64,000 bases of DNA from Ferrovibrio sp. (lineage in GTDB: Bacteria > Pseudomonadota > Alphaproteobacteria > Ferrovibrionales > Ferrovibrionaceae). Below, piece after piece: positions 1-9,182 of the stretch. The notes below the pieces were generated by a model. It was not told where the DNA came from. It searched no databases and saw nothing but the letters and a program-made list of their open reading frames with translations. The stretch covers positions 1 through 64,000 of the forward strand of contig NZ_JAOZVR010000016.1 in NCBI RefSeq assembly GCF_025869515.1, read 5' to 3'. The position numbers were made by a program, and so were the translations under genes. Position 1 is the stretch's first letter. Each line of letters starts with the position of its first letter.

Positions 1-1519
1 GGGCCGCTTCCACGCTGGCATTCAATGCCAGCAGGTTGGTCTGGAAAGCGATCTCGTCGATCAAGCCGACAATATCACTGATCTTCTGGGCGCTGCCTTC
101 GATCCGACTGACCGCAGCCACCGCATCGGCCACCACGCTGCCGCCCTTTTCGGCAGTATCGCGGGCCGCGACCGCAAGCTGATTGGCGGCCTGGGCATTA
201 TCGGCATTCTGTTTCACGGTGGTGGTGACTTCGTGCATTGAGGCAGCGGTTTCCTCGATGGCGGCCGCCTGCGCTTCGGTCCGCTGTGCCAGATCCTGGC
301 TGCTGCCGGTGATTTCACCGGCGGCCGTCTTGACCGAATGCGTCGTGGAGGTCAGCCGGCCGGCAAAGTCGCGCAGCCGCGCCGCCATGCCATTGGCACT
401 GTCTTTAAGCTGGCCGAATACGCCGTGATACTCGCCGCGCACACTGCGGGTCACATCACCCTCGGCCATGGCCCCCATGACTTCAGCGAGTTCGCCGGCC
501 ATGGTCTGCAGCGTTGCGGCCAGCCTGTTGAGTTCCTGGCTGGTGGAAAGGAAAAACCCGTCCTTGCCAGTTTCGTTGATACGGCCGGTAAGGTCGCCGC
601 CAGCCACCTTGTTCACCAGGGCGGCGATTTCCTCGCCGGCGGCCTTTTCGCGCGTTTCGCGTTCGGTCCGCCGCAACTCCGCTTCCTCGCGCTGCTGCGC
701 AATCTGCGTCTCGGCTTCCTCGCGGGCAATCATGCTGTCCTTGAATACCTGCACTGCCTTGGCCATTTCGCCGATCTCGTCGCGGCGTTCGCTGCCGGTG
801 ATGGCAATGCCGGTATTGCCGGTGGCCAGCGTGTTCATCACGCCGGTGATGCGGCTGATCGGCCGGGTCAGGGTGGCAATGACGATATAAAGTGCCAGCA
901 GCACAGAAATGGCAATCGCCGCCACCGTGATGGTGATCAGCAGCGGGCGTTGGGCGTTGTAATACTCAGTCAGGCCGCTGCTGACCTCGATCACGCGCTC
1001 GGCATTACGTTTGGTGACGCCGTCGATCAGTTTGTTGACGGCCTGGCGGTTGGCACGATTGGCTTCGTTGTCACCATATTCGCGCGCCTGCTTGGTATCG
1101 ACATCGGTGCCAAGCCGTGCCAGTTCGCGGCGGAACTGGATGAACTGGTTGATCTGCGCGATAAACAGCTTGGCTTCGTCAGTTGACGCCGCCTGCGGAC
1201 CGATCAGGGTGGTCCAATCCTTGAGCACATTCTCCATCTCGGCGGTGAAACGCCGGATACCGGCGGCAAAGGGCTTGGCGGCATTGGTGTCCGCCGACAT
1301 ATAGACGCCCCGCGAGTCCATCACCACCGCATAGACCATGGCGTTCAGCCGTTCACCATACTGGGTCTGCTTGGCAATGCTCTCCATCACATTGGTCTGA
1401 CGCTCGAAGCGGTCGAGGGAAATCACGCCCATCGTGCCGATGGCCGCCGCTGCGATCGCCAAGAGCGCAACGACAGCGAGCACCCGCGGGCCGATCTTGA
1501 TATGAGAAGCGAATGACAT
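1..1519 (-). CDS. Methyl-accepting chemotaxis protein, C-terminus cut by window start
   Basis: Membrane chemoreceptor that would signal through CheA/CheW. My translation of the minus strand begins [10 protein letters not shown] and stays open to base 1, about 506 residues. Visible parts are a first membrane helix (residues ~10-30), a periplasmic helical region of ~150 residues (four-helix-bundle type by length, not by motif), a second helix (~190-212), a HAMP, a second HAMP-like stretch, and the signalling domain up to the hairpin tip ([18 protein letters not shown]). The start at 1519 has a GGGAGGGG ribosome site about 6 bases upstream. The ORF track omits it because the stop lies outside the window. 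Its signalling domain is nearly the same as that of the receptor at 4230-6149, so the two are paralogues. Confidence 0.93.
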   Translation of the reverse strand, partial: MSFASHIKIGPRVLAVVALLAIAAAAIGTMGVISLDRFERQTNVMESIAKQTQYGERLNAMVYAVVMDSRGVYMSADTNAAKPFAAGIRRFTAEMENVLKDWTTLIGPQAASTDEAKLFIAQINQFIQFRRELARLGTDVDTKQAREYGDNEANRANRQAVNKLIDGVTKRNAERVIEVSSGLTEYYNAQRPLLITITVAAIAISVLLALYIVIATLTRPISRITGVMNTLATGNTGIAITGSERRDEIGEMAKAVQVFKDSMIAREEAETQIAQQREEAELRRTERETREKAAGEEIAALVNKVAGGDLTGRINETGKDGFFLSTSQELNRLAATLQTMAGELAEVMGAMAEGDVTRSVRGEYHGVFGQLKDSANGMAARLRDFAGRLTSTTHSVKTAAGEITGSSQDLAQRTEAQAAAIEETAASMHEVTTTVKQNADNAQAANQLAVAARDTAEKGGSVVADAVAAVSRIEGSAQKISDIVGLIDEIAFQTNLLALNASVEAA

Positions 1520-1757
1520 GTGCGTCCCCTCCCCCGAAGCTGAGATTAAGCTGTTGCAGGTTGGCACAACGGCTTGATCTTGCTGAGGTTGATAAACGTA
1601 CACCTGCGGAGGTTTCCGGGCGGGCGAAGCAGGCCACAACCGGGTACAATCCAATGTTCACATCTTAAAATTTAATTGTATGCGGATGATCTGGAACATG
1701 AATTCCGCAGGTACCGGCGAGACTCGGAAGCCCCGCCGGTCATCATCCGGCAGCGTA

Positions 1758-2291
1758 TTAAGCCGCCGCCGAAATCGACGGTACGCCGCGATTGAACAGA
1801 CGATTGACGTCGATCAAAGCCACCATACGCTCTTCGTGGGTGGCCAGGGCACTGAGGAAGGTGTGTTCCTCATCCGCCGCGGTAGCCGGCACCGGCTGCA
1901 GCGCCGAGGCATCCAGCGCAAGGATATCCGAGACCGTATCGACCAGCAGACCGACAGACTCGCTGCCGATCTCCACCACGATCACGACATTGGCGCTGGT
2001 CGGCTGGGTCACGCCACCGCCGAGGCGGACGCGCAGATCGAAGATTGGCACCACGGCACCGCGCAGGTTGATCACACCGCGCACGAAGGGCGGTGTATTG
2101 GGCAGCGGGGTCACGTCGGTCCAGGCGCGGATTTCGCGAACGCTGAGCAGGTCGAGGCCGTAATTCTGGTCGCCGATGGTGAAGGTCAGGACTTCCTGAC
2201 TGCCGCCCATGACGGCGGCGCCGGCCTTGTCGGTCGTGGCGGGGACGGCGGTGGCGGCGGAAACGGTCGCTGGCATGGACATGGCGCTCAC
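1758..2291 (-). CDS. cheW: CheW chemotaxis coupling protein
   Basis: CheW links receptors to the CheA kinase at the inner face of the membrane. The 177-residue protein has an Ala/Thr/Val-rich N-terminal tail of ~30 residues, then a complete CheW fold: LTFTIGDQNYGLDLLSVREI, the NTPPFVRGVINLRGAVVPIFD core (family signature around residues 66-88), and VGLLVDTVSDIL. Three Met codons (2291, 2282, 2276) could start it and the tail gives no homology to choose between them; the first is listed. It lies just upstream of a receptor gene on the same strand, so the two probably work together. The 238 bases between them contain an AT-rich stretch near 1665-1690 that could hold the receptor's own promoter. 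Confidence 0.93.
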   Translation of the reverse strand: MSAMSMPATVSAATAVPATTDKAGAAVMGGSQEVLTFTIGDQNYGLDLLSVREIRAWTDVTPLPNTPPFVRGVINLRGAVVPIFDLRVRLGGGVTQPTSANVVIVVEIGSESVGLLVDTVSDILALDASALQPVPATAADEEHTFLSALATHEERMVALIDVNRLFNRGVPSISAAA

Positions 2292-2584
2292 ACTTTCTGT
2301 TGTCGCACGGGCTGTCGGTCTGCGGCAGCGGCGGAAATCGTCTGGTTAGAACGCCGCCCTTTGGTAACGAGGACGGCGTGTGCCCGGTGGGGGCGGAAAA
2401 CTGCGGCTTATCCTTCGGTGATCGGGACCGGCAACCGGCTTGACCCGCCCGCTGCTTCAGGACTTCCGCGTCTAATGATTGGCAAAATTCCGGCCAAGCT
2501 GCAAACGGAATCCTAAAAATAGCCTCAAGGTTATCAAGACTTTAGCACCGGGCCGGCCAACCTCTACCAAGGCTTGTGGCAAAA

Positions 2585-4138
2585 TCAGAAGCGCAACTCA
2601 ACGAGTTGTGGTCCCCGGGTTTCCAGGGCCGCCGCGAAAGCCCGGCTGAAATCGCCCATCTCGTCGACGCTGACCGCCGCGACGCCATGGCCCTTGGCCA
2701 GAGCCACCCAGTCGGGGTCGGGCCGGTCGAGCGTCAGCATGTCGATGGCGCGCGGCCCGGGATTGGCGGCACCGACATTGGCCAGTTCGTTGCGCAGGAT
2801 GGCATAGGAGCGGTTGGCGAAGATCACCATGGTGACGTTGAGCTGCTCGCGCGCCATCGTCCACAGCGCCTGTAGCGTATAGAAGGCACTGCCATCGCCG
2901 GTCAGTGCAACGATCTTGCGATCCGGTGCTGCAATCGCCGCACCGACGGCCACCGGCAGGCTGTAGCCGATCGAACCGCCCATATTGTTGAGCCAGTCAT
3001 GCGGACCGGAGGCTTCTGCGGCGGCAAAAATGCCGCGGCCGGAGGTAACCGATTCATCCACCACCACGACGTTGTCGGGCAGAAGGGCGGAAATGGCGGC
3101 GGCGATCTTCTCGAAGCTCGGCGCGCCTTCGGGCAGGGCGGGCCTCAGCAGGCCCGGATTGTACGCCGGCACGGTCTTCGGTGCGCCGACCGCATCGGCC
3201 AGGCGCTCCAGCGCATCGATCAGGTCGCCCTCCACATCGAGCACCGGGGTGATGTTGCAGTCATCCGGCGTCAGGATACTGGGCTTGCCCGGATAGGCGA
3301 AGAAGGCGACCGGACGCTTGGCGCCGATCAGCGCGATCTCGCGCACATCCGCAAGATATTTCAGCGCCAGATCGACGACAAAGGGAATGCGGCCCACGCT
3401 GGGCAGCCCGCCGCCGCGCTCAATGCGCGCGCTGAAGCCATTATTCGACAGGCGACAGCCGGTGGCGGCCGCGATCCGAGCGGCCAGCAGCAGCCCCTGC
3501 CGCTGCAGCGCGATGCCGCCGAGGATCAGCATGCCTTTCGAGCCGGCTTTCTTCAGTGCGGCGGCCGCAGCCTTGACCTGGGTGTCATCGGCCCTGGCGC
3601 GCGGTGGCACGGGCAGCGGCCTGGCTTCACCCTGCGGCGCCTCGTTCCAGGCGGTATCCGCGGGCAGGATCAGGCTGGCGATCTGGCCGTTGTGACTGCG
3701 GGCTGCAGCCACGGCCTGAGCACCCAGGCCGGCAACCTCGCCAGCGGTGTTGGCACGGCCGATCCAGTGCGACACCGGACGGGCGATGCCTTCGATATCG
3801 GAGGTGAGCGGCGCATCATATTGCAGATGGTGCGTGGCGTGTTCGCCGATCACGTTCACCACCCCGGAACTGGCCTTGCGCGCGTTGTGCAGATTGGCAA
3901 CGCCATTGGCGAGGCCGGGACCGAGATGCAGCAGCGTGGCGGCCGGTTTCTGTGCCAAGCGCCAGTAGCCATCGGCCGCACCGGTTACCACGCCTTCGAA
4001 CAGGCCAAGCACACAGCGCACGCCGGGCACACGGTCGAGGGCCGCGACGAAATGCATCTCCGAAGTGCCGGGATTGGCGAAGCAGACATCGACGCCGGAC
4101 GCGACAAAGGTTCTGACCAAGCTCTCGGCGCCATTCAT
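2585..4138 (-). CDS. ThDP-dependent enzyme, acetolactate synthase large-subunit-like
   Basis: Thiamine-diphosphate enzyme of the acetolactate synthase/benzoylformate decarboxylase superfamily, 517 residues. The N-terminal PYR domain carries the catalytic glutamate in GLFEGV (E48). The central domain spans ~190-310, and the C-terminal PP domain has the ThDP/Mg motif GDGS...N (GDGSAFYTLQALW then FANRSY). Length is near that of benzoylformate decarboxylases (~525) and shorter than biosynthetic IlvB (~570). No small subunit (IlvH) is nearby, so branched-chain synthesis is unlikely and the 2-oxoacid substrate is unknown. It sits alone between chemotaxis genes, with a 7-bp inverted repeat just upstream of its start. 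Confidence 0.85.
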   Translation of the reverse strand: MNGAESLVRTFVASGVDVCFANPGTSEMHFVAALDRVPGVRCVLGLFEGVVTGAADGYWRLAQKPAATLLHLGPGLANGVANLHNARKASSGVVNVIGEHATHHLQYDAPLTSDIEGIARPVSHWIGRANTAGEVAGLGAQAVAAARSHNGQIASLILPADTAWNEAPQGEARPLPVPPRARADDTQVKAAAAALKKAGSKGMLILGGIALQRQGLLLAARIAAATGCRLSNNGFSARIERGGGLPSVGRIPFVVDLALKYLADVREIALIGAKRPVAFFAYPGKPSILTPDDCNITPVLDVEGDLIDALERLADAVGAPKTVPAYNPGLLRPALPEGAPSFEKIAAAISALLPDNVVVVDESVTSGRGIFAAAEASGPHDWLNNMGGSIGYSLPVAVGAAIAAPDRKIVALTGDGSAFYTLQALWTMAREQLNVTMVIFANRSYAILRNELANVGAANPGPRAIDMLTLDRPDPDWVALAKGHGVAAVSVDEMGDFSRAFAAALETRGPQLVELRF

Positions 4139-4156
4139 GAAGCATCTCCCGTTTCG

Positions 4157-4179
4157 CGATCTGCGATCAAATCAGATCG
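4157..4179. repeat. Inverted repeat upstream of the ThDP enzyme
   Basis: CGATCTG and CAGATCG form a perfect 7-bp inverted repeat with a 9-base spacer, 19 bases upstream of the start at 4138. The size suits an operator for a dimeric regulator or a 5' leader hairpin. No regulator gene adjoins it. Confidence 0.35.
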
Positions 4180-4229
4180 TCAGCATGGGGAGCAAGTGCT
4201 TGAAAGACCAAAAATGTCGCGCGCGCGGC

Positions 4230-6149
4230 TCAGTCTGCTTTGAAAAATGCCACCAGCTCGGCCAAGCGTTGCGCTTCGCCGGCCAGCGCCTGGGCGGAGG
4301 CGGATGTTTGCTCAACGAGGGCACCGTTGCGCTGGGTCATCTCATCCATACTACCGACCGCCGTGTTCACCTGATCCAGCCCGGTGGCCTGCTCGCGGCT
4401 GGCCGCGGCAATCTCGGCCACGATGTCGCTCACCTTCTTGATGGCACTGACGATCTCCATCAGTGACACGCCGGTCTGATTCACCAGACTGGCACCGGTC
4501 TTGACCTGGGCATTCGATTCGGTGATCAGCGCCTTGATGTCCTTCGACGCATTGGCCGAGCGTTGCGCCAGCGCCCGCACCTCCTGCGCTACCACCGCAA
4601 AACCCTTGCCGGCCTCGCCCGCTCTTGCGGCTTCCACGCTGGCATTGAGCGCCAGCAGGTTGGTCTGGAAGGCGATCTCGTCGATCAGCCCCACGATGTC
4701 ACTGATCTTCTGCGCGCTGGCCTCGATCTGGGTCACCGCGCTGACGGCATTCTTCACCACGCTGCCGCCTTTTTCTGCAGTATCGCGGGCGGCGACCGCC
4801 AGTTGATTGGCCGCCTGCGCATTGTCGGCATTCTGTTTCACCGTCGTGGTGATCTCATGCATCGAGGCTGCCGTTTCCTCGATGGAGGCCGCCTGCGATT
4901 CCGTGCGGCTGGCCAGATCCTGACTGCCGGAGGAAATCTCGCCAGACGCATCACGCACCGTTCGTGCGGTATCGTTCAGCCGATTGGCGATCTCGGTCAA
5001 TTTCTCGGCCGTGCCGTTGGCATCGCTCTGAATGCGGGCGAACACGCCGGCAAAATCGCCGCGGATACGTCGTGACAAATCGCCATCGGCCATGCCGGCC
5101 AATACCGCACTGATCTGCTGTAATGAACGGTCGGTCACATCAAGCAGTCGATTGATGCCCTCGGCAATACGTCCAACGGCACCGTTCAGATTGGCGGCAT
5201 CGATGCGATCTCCAAGATTGCCGCGCACCGCCGCATCGATGACTTTTGCCATCGAACGATCCAGTTCCTCCTCCTGCCGTGCACGCTCGGCCTCGTTGCG
5301 CTCACGTTCGGCCAGCTGCCCGGCCTGCGTCTGGCTGCGCTCAAGCTGCAGCGCCTGATTCTGCGCGATCTGCGCCTTGAACACATCAAGGCTGCGCGCA
5401 ATATCGCCAACCTCGTCGCCACGTCCGAGGCTGGGAATTACAACATCCTGCCGTCCCGCAACCAAATCGGTGATGGTCGCGGTTATCTTTCGCAGCGGAC
5501 GGCTGACCAGCAGCATCGTACCGAGCATCAACGCGACCATCAGCGCCGCCAGCAAGCCGCCACCGAGCAAGGCAGCGCGGCGGGAATCACGTGTGTAAGT
5601 GGCCTCGAGATTGGCCAGGCTGAGGGCCAGTGCCATAGTCCCGACATATTCCTTGTCGCGCCCGGCGACCACCGGCACGGCGACGATATAGTGCGTAGTG
5701 CCGATCACCGAAACCGGCTGACCGGCTTTCAGCGTCTGCAGCATGGCCGGCGAAATCAGGCTCGCCACCTCGCGGTTGGGCGGGAAAGCCTTGCTTTCGT
5801 ATTCGAGAATGACCTTGTGACTGGCATCGAATACCGCCGCATTGGCGAGCGCTGACCCTTCGAACTGCGCCAGCCCCTCCAGCGCCGGCTGGATCGTCTC
5901 CGGCTTGCCCCAGCGCACACCGCCGGAAATTTGCTGCGCCACCAGCGTGGCCAGTTGCTGATTGCTGTTGCGGAAATCGGCAAGCGTCGCCTCCAGCCGC
6001 AATTTCAGCTGAAGAAACACCGTGCCGCCGACCATAACGCAAAGAATGACGGCGATGACCAGACCAAGCTTCACGGCCAGGCTCAGCCGCAGACTGCCCC
6101 GCTTGCCCATCATCCTGGCTGCCCCCATCATCGCATCTGCATTCTGCAT
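4230..6149 (-). CDS. Methyl-accepting chemotaxis protein with tandem HAMP
   Basis: Complete chemoreceptor of 639 residues. A first membrane helix (~residues 24-46) is followed by a periplasmic sensor of ~150 residues, probably of the single-Cache type (contains YIVAVPVVAGRDKEYVGTMALALS). A second helix (~195-215) leads to a HAMP (~218-270), a second HAMP-like unit (~300-385, with MADGDLSRRIRGDF) and the methylation/signalling domain with [31 protein letters not shown] split around the tip. The C-terminus (AFFKAD) has no CheR-tethering pentapeptide. The next gene upstream (6184-6789), 34 bases away on the same strand, encodes a secreted Cache-like protein, so the pair is probably one operon and one sensory unit. 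Confidence 0.93.
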   Translation of the reverse strand: MQNADAMMGAARMMGKRGSLRLSLAVKLGLVIAVILCVMVGGTVFLQLKLRLEATLADFRNSNQQLATLVAQQISGGVRWGKPETIQPALEGLAQFEGSALANAAVFDASHKVILEYESKAFPPNREVASLISPAMLQTLKAGQPVSVIGTTHYIVAVPVVAGRDKEYVGTMALALSLANLEATYTRDSRRAALLGGGLLAALMVALMLGTMLLVSRPLRKITATITDLVAGRQDVVIPSLGRGDEVGDIARSLDVFKAQIAQNQALQLERSQTQAGQLAERERNEAERARQEEELDRSMAKVIDAAVRGNLGDRIDAANLNGAVGRIAEGINRLLDVTDRSLQQISAVLAGMADGDLSRRIRGDFAGVFARIQSDANGTAEKLTEIANRLNDTARTVRDASGEISSGSQDLASRTESQAASIEETAASMHEITTTVKQNADNAQAANQLAVAARDTAEKGGSVVKNAVSAVTQIEASAQKISDIVGLIDEIAFQTNLLALNASVEAARAGEAGKGFAVVAQEVRALAQRSANASKDIKALITESNAQVKTGASLVNQTGVSLMEIVSAIKKVSDIVAEIAAASREQATGLDQVNTAVGSMDEMTQRNGALVEQTSASAQALAGEAQRLAELVAFFKAD

Positions 6150-6183
6150 GACCAGTTCCTTTTGCGATGAATGCTGATGGGCT

Positions 6184-6789
6184 TCACATCTCCATCAGCA
6201 TTTCAACATCCAGGCCGACAGTGACCGCGCCGATCACGGCGCCGCCTGCCGGGTCGACAATCGAGATGCTGACCTGGGTCTGGAATTTCTGGGTCGATTC
6301 ATCCTTGTCGACCTTGTCCACGAACACGGCCGCCGGGCCGACCGAGAATGTCTTCTGCCACTTGGCTTCATCGCCCTGCCAGTAGTCTGACGTCACATCG
6401 CTCTGGCCGACATTGAGCCCCTTGTTGTCCATGACGAAGATTTCGGTAACGAGACCCTTGCCCTCGGCTTCCTTCTTTTTCAGAAACGCCGAAAGCGGGT
6501 TGCCCATCACTTCATTGATCAGGGGTTTGGCAGAAGCCTTGGTTTCGGCGCGCCACTGCTTGTCGAGCGCATCGACCTTGTCCTGGGTCAGGCCGGCATG
6601 CTTGGCATTCTGTGCCTTGACCGCTTCGATCACGACAGGGTCTTTCATCCACTCACGCAGCGTTTTCTCCGCCCAGGCCTGGGCCTTGGGCGCATGCTTG
6701 TCCTGGGCCAGTACAGGCGCTGCGAATGCGACAGACAGTGCCGCGACGAGCGTGATGGCAATTATGCGGAATGCGGAATGCGGCTTCAT
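6184..6789 (-). CDS. Secreted stand-alone Cache-like sensor protein
   Basis: A 201-residue exported protein with signal peptide MKPHSAFRIIAITLVAALSVAFAAPVLAQ (cleavage after AQ, about residue 29). The mature part has a long amphipathic helix (KAQAWAEKTLREWM...) and then a PAS-like sheet with features of a PDC/Cache domain: ITEIFVMDNKGLNVGQSD-like core near residues 115-135, the DYWQGDEAKWQ segment, and VSISIVDPAGGAVIGAVTVGLDVE at the end. Such domains usually form the periplasmic part of a receptor; here there is no membrane anchor. Its gene precedes the receptor at 4230-6149 by 34 bases, so I infer that it binds a ligand in the periplasm and presents it to that receptor or modulates it. Confidence 0.75.
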   Translation of the reverse strand: MKPHSAFRIIAITLVAALSVAFAAPVLAQDKHAPKAQAWAEKTLREWMKDPVVIEAVKAQNAKHAGLTQDKVDALDKQWRAETKASAKPLINEVMGNPLSAFLKKKEAEGKGLVTEIFVMDNKGLNVGQSDVTSDYWQGDEAKWQKTFSVGPAAVFVDKVDKDESTQKFQTQVSISIVDPAGGAVIGAVTVGLDVEMLMEM

Positions 6790-7023
6790 TTTTCATCCCC
6801 CTGCTGTTGCTTCCTCGGATCGGTGCGATCCAGCGCGAATTGCAACTATTCGTATTCTGATTGTGCGCGGCTGGGACATTAATAAAGCGTAATGCGGCTA
6901 AATTGCCGGGCCGACGCTCAGTGTGCGGCACATAAATCCATCTGAAGATGTGGAGCCGCTTGGTAATAATGGACCATAGCGTGCAGCTTACTGCAACGCA
7001 GTTATCGCCCTGACAGCCGCGCT

Positions 7024-8067
7024 TCAGACGGTGGCGATAGGCGAGGCCGGCGAACCGACCGCACCGGTCAGGCGCAGTGGCGGTGCCGTGAGCAGGAAGC
7101 GGTTGCGCTGGTGCTGTTTCAGCCAGGCGGCCAGCTCCGAGAGATACCACAGCTCGCCCAGCGGCACGCCGAGCTTGAACAGGCAGTGTTCATGCAGCGG
7201 CAGCATGGCATGGCTGCCCTCCACGGCTTTGGCCGGCAGGCCTTCGACCGCATAGTTGTCGGCAATCAGGCAGCTGACTTTGGAATCGGTGATCCAGTTG
7301 CGCAATCTGGCATCGCGGCCATCCAGCACGGCGCAGGAATTTTCCAACCGGTGGTGATCAGGCTTGCGTCCCATGGACATCAGCACATCGCCAAAGCCGG
7401 TGTAGAAGCAGAGCATGTCACCCTGCTCGATACTGACCTTCTGCTTTTCCATCGCCGTCATCAGCAGGTCATAACCGATCCAGGTGCGCGTCTCGCCCAC
7501 CTCGTCCTTCAGGTTGACCAGCACGCCACGGCCCTGCAGGCCATGCTTGGCGAAATTATGAATGCCAAGCGGCTCGGTGCCCTTGGACGGAAAGCGCTCC
7601 AGCCGCGGTTCGCCGACGCCGCGATCCTCGGCATCGGGAATATCGCTGCCGCCGCGCCAGCCATTGTAAAAGACCCGTTCGGGCTTGCCATCGCCATCGG
7701 CATCGAACATCGAGCCGATATGGGCGAAACTGTCCCATTGCGTGGAATACTGCAGATACAGCAGGGCTGCGTCGTCGCTTGAAACATCAGTCACTTTCGG
7801 ATCGTACAACGACAGCGGCAGCGCCATGTTCGGCTTACCCTCGCGCACCACGGCAAAGAGTTGCGGCGGGAAGCGGCGCGGATTGAGCAGATTGCCGCCG
7901 GGATATTCGAGCGGCAGTGACAAACAGAAAGTGCGGCCTTCACGCACCTCGGCGACACCCTGCTTCACCTTCTCGGGCGTGATCCAGTTGACGCGGCCGA
8001 TGCGGTCGTCGGCACCGAACTCGCCCCAGTTCGACCCGTCGGGCCGGTTCTTCCAGCGTTGCGTCAT
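7024..8067 (-). CDS. Cyclase-family (kynurenine formamidase-like) hydrolase
   Basis: 347-residue member of the cyclase family (Pfam 04199 type), metal hydrolases related to kynurenine formamidase. The metal site normally read as HGTHxDxPxH appears here as STQWDSFAHIG, a TQWD variant that occurs in a large subgroup of unknown substrate. Other supporting segments are NFAKHGLQGRGVLVNL, a GDMLCFYTGF segment, LIADNYAVEG and LHEHCLFKLGVPLGELWYL. It is probably cytosolic, as there is no signal peptide. It stands alone; the neighbours do not identify a pathway, and kynurenine formamidase activity should not be assumed given the altered metal motif. Confidence 0.82.
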   Translation of the reverse strand: MTQRWKNRPDGSNWGEFGADDRIGRVNWITPEKVKQGVAEVREGRTFCLSLPLEYPGGNLLNPRRFPPQLFAVVREGKPNMALPLSLYDPKVTDVSSDDAALLYLQYSTQWDSFAHIGSMFDADGDGKPERVFYNGWRGGSDIPDAEDRGVGEPRLERFPSKGTEPLGIHNFAKHGLQGRGVLVNLKDEVGETRTWIGYDLLMTAMEKQKVSIEQGDMLCFYTGFGDVLMSMGRKPDHHRLENSCAVLDGRDARLRNWITDSKVSCLIADNYAVEGLPAKAVEGSHAMLPLHEHCLFKLGVPLGELWYLSELAAWLKQHQRNRFLLTAPPLRLTGAVGSPASPIATV

Positions 8068-8087
8068 GCCAAGGCCCTTAAATGTGG

Positions 8088-8120
8088 ATGGCCGGTCAGG
8101 ACAAAGCCTGAGCCGGCCAT
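8088..8120. repeat. Hairpin between cyclase and Mpo1-like genes
   Basis: ATGGCCGGTCAGG and CCTGAGCCGGCCAT pair with one bulged base around the loop ACAAAG. It lies between the start of the cyclase gene and the stop of the upstream gene on the same strand. No U-tract follows in either direction, so it is not a standard intrinsic terminator; it may mark the 3' end of the upstream transcript. Confidence 0.4.
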
Positions 8121-8198
8121 GATTGAAGGAAAATTGCCGTCAGAAAGATAGTGTCACCGCAGCTCTCACGCTGTCTTCATGGCGAAGAGCGCGGCGGC

Positions 8199-8741
8199 CT
8201 AAGCCGCTGCCCGCTCGCGCATGGCGCCAACAGAGTAATTCTTCCAGCGCGCCTCGACCGCATCATGCAGGTCTTTCTGCTGGCCGAGCGCGAAAACGGT
8301 TTCGGCCACCAGGAACATCGGACCGATCAGTGCCTGCAGCAGATTGTCGGCAAGTGCGGGGCGCCGACCTTCGAAGACATGGCCGACAAGCTGGAATATC
8401 CAGCCGCCGACGAAGAAAGCAGCGAAGGCGATCCAGCCTACAGTGCCGCCCTGCATCGCCACCCATTCGGCGATCTGCAGCAGCCCGAAGGAAAACAACA
8501 TCATCAGGCTGCCGATGCGGCGATCGAGCCAGATGTAAAACATGCCGGTGCCGAACCACAGCAGGCTGGCCAGGGTGATCACGGTTTCACCGCCCCAGAG
8601 TGTGAACAGCGTCACCCAGTGCAGCGGAATGAACAGCGCAAACACGATGGCCGGAATGCCGATGAAATGCGTGGCACGATTGCGCGCATCCCGGTGATAG
8701 GCCGAATACATCGCCATCTGCTCGACGAAGAACGGGTTCAT
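8199..8741 (-). CDS. Mpo1-like (DUF962) membrane protein
   Basis: 180-residue integral membrane protein of the DUF962/Mpo1 family. The yeast member is an Fe(II)-dependent dioxygenase acting on 2-hydroxy fatty acids; the bacterial function is inferred only. It has the family start MNPFFVEQMAMYSAYHRD, then the His-containing ATHFIGIPAIVF segment, about four hydrophobic helices, a second histidine in QLVGHVFEGRRPA, and a short basic tail. The track starts 47 codons earlier, but ATG 8741 matches the family N-terminus and has GGAGGAAA 6 bases upstream, so I use it. It is divergent from the glycine riboswitch operon and shares its intergenic region. Confidence 0.82.
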   Translation of the reverse strand: MNPFFVEQMAMYSAYHRDARNRATHFIGIPAIVFALFIPLHWVTLFTLWGGETVITLASLLWFGTGMFYIWLDRRIGSLMMLFSFGLLQIAEWVAMQGGTVGWIAFAAFFVGGWIFQLVGHVFEGRRPALADNLLQALIGPMFLVAETVFALGQQKDLHDAVEARWKNYSVGAMRERAAA

Positions 8742-8881
8742 GGCGGTTTCCTCCATTTTATCGAGTCGCCGAGTCGCGTCCGGCGCCCGGAAAACCCCTT
8801 TGCTGTGGATAACCCTAATCGCCCCTAAAGCATTGTCAATCGTGGTGTTTTCGAGCTTCCGCAAGGTCACCGGGAATATCA

Positions 8882-8909
8882 TTGACTAATATATGGCGCC
8901 GCCTATTCT
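8882..8909 (+). promoter_or_regulatory. Likely promoter of the gcv operon
   Basis: TTGACT (8882-8887), a 16-base spacer and TATTCT (8904-8909) fit a housekeeping sigma-70 promoter. Transcription would begin about 8915, immediately before the first riboswitch aptamer. This is by eye only. Confidence 0.5.
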
Positions 8910-8924
8910 CGCGGCGTCGCTAGC

Positions 8925-9128
8925 AGTCTGGCGGGAGAGACGCGAAACCCGTTCTACACGGGGGCCCGCGCGCCGAAGGAGCAACCGCCCCGGAAACTCT
9001 CAGGCCAACGGACCGACCGGACTGGCGACACTCTGGAAAGCGGATCGGGAGTCCAACCCCGGTCCCACCGAAGGAGTAAGCAGTACAAAATACTGCGAAT
9101 CTCTCAGGTTCCCGGACAGAGGGGGCGA
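8925..9128 (+). promoter_or_regulatory. Tandem glycine riboswitch
   Basis: Two consecutive aptamers upstream of gcvT. Aptamer 1 (about 8925-9036) shows GCGGGAGAGACGC, CGCCGAAGGAGCAA and CTCTCAGGCC. Aptamer 2 (about 9037-9128) repeats the pattern with CGGGAGTCC, ACCGAAGGAGTAAGCAG and CTCTCAGGTTCC. The CCGAAGGRG(C/T)AA core and the CTCTCAGG element are the conserved family signatures. In this family glycine binding generally turns on the cleavage operon, and the four gcv genes follow directly. The short linker between aptamers matches the usual double architecture. Boundaries are approximate because I did not fold the RNA computationally. Confidence 0.95.
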
Positions 9129-9178
9129 ACGGCGAAACCATCCGCCGGTTCGACTCTGACTCTGTCTGCAAGGGAACC
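9127..9178 (+). promoter_or_regulatory. Probable expression platform of the glycine riboswitch
   Basis: GAACGGCG (9127-9134) can pair with CGCCGGTTC (ending 9151). The same GGTTC (9147-9151) can instead pair with GAACC (9174-9178), which overlaps the AAGGGA ribosome site (9170-9175) of gcvT. The two pairings exclude each other, so control of translation initiation is likely. No U-tract is present, which argues against a transcription terminator. Confidence 0.5.
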
Positions 9179-9182
9179 TCGC

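Noticed and set aside
338-1186. Plus-strand ORF of 282 residues
   Set aside because: Antisense of the first chemoreceptor gene, which has clear HAMP and signalling motifs.
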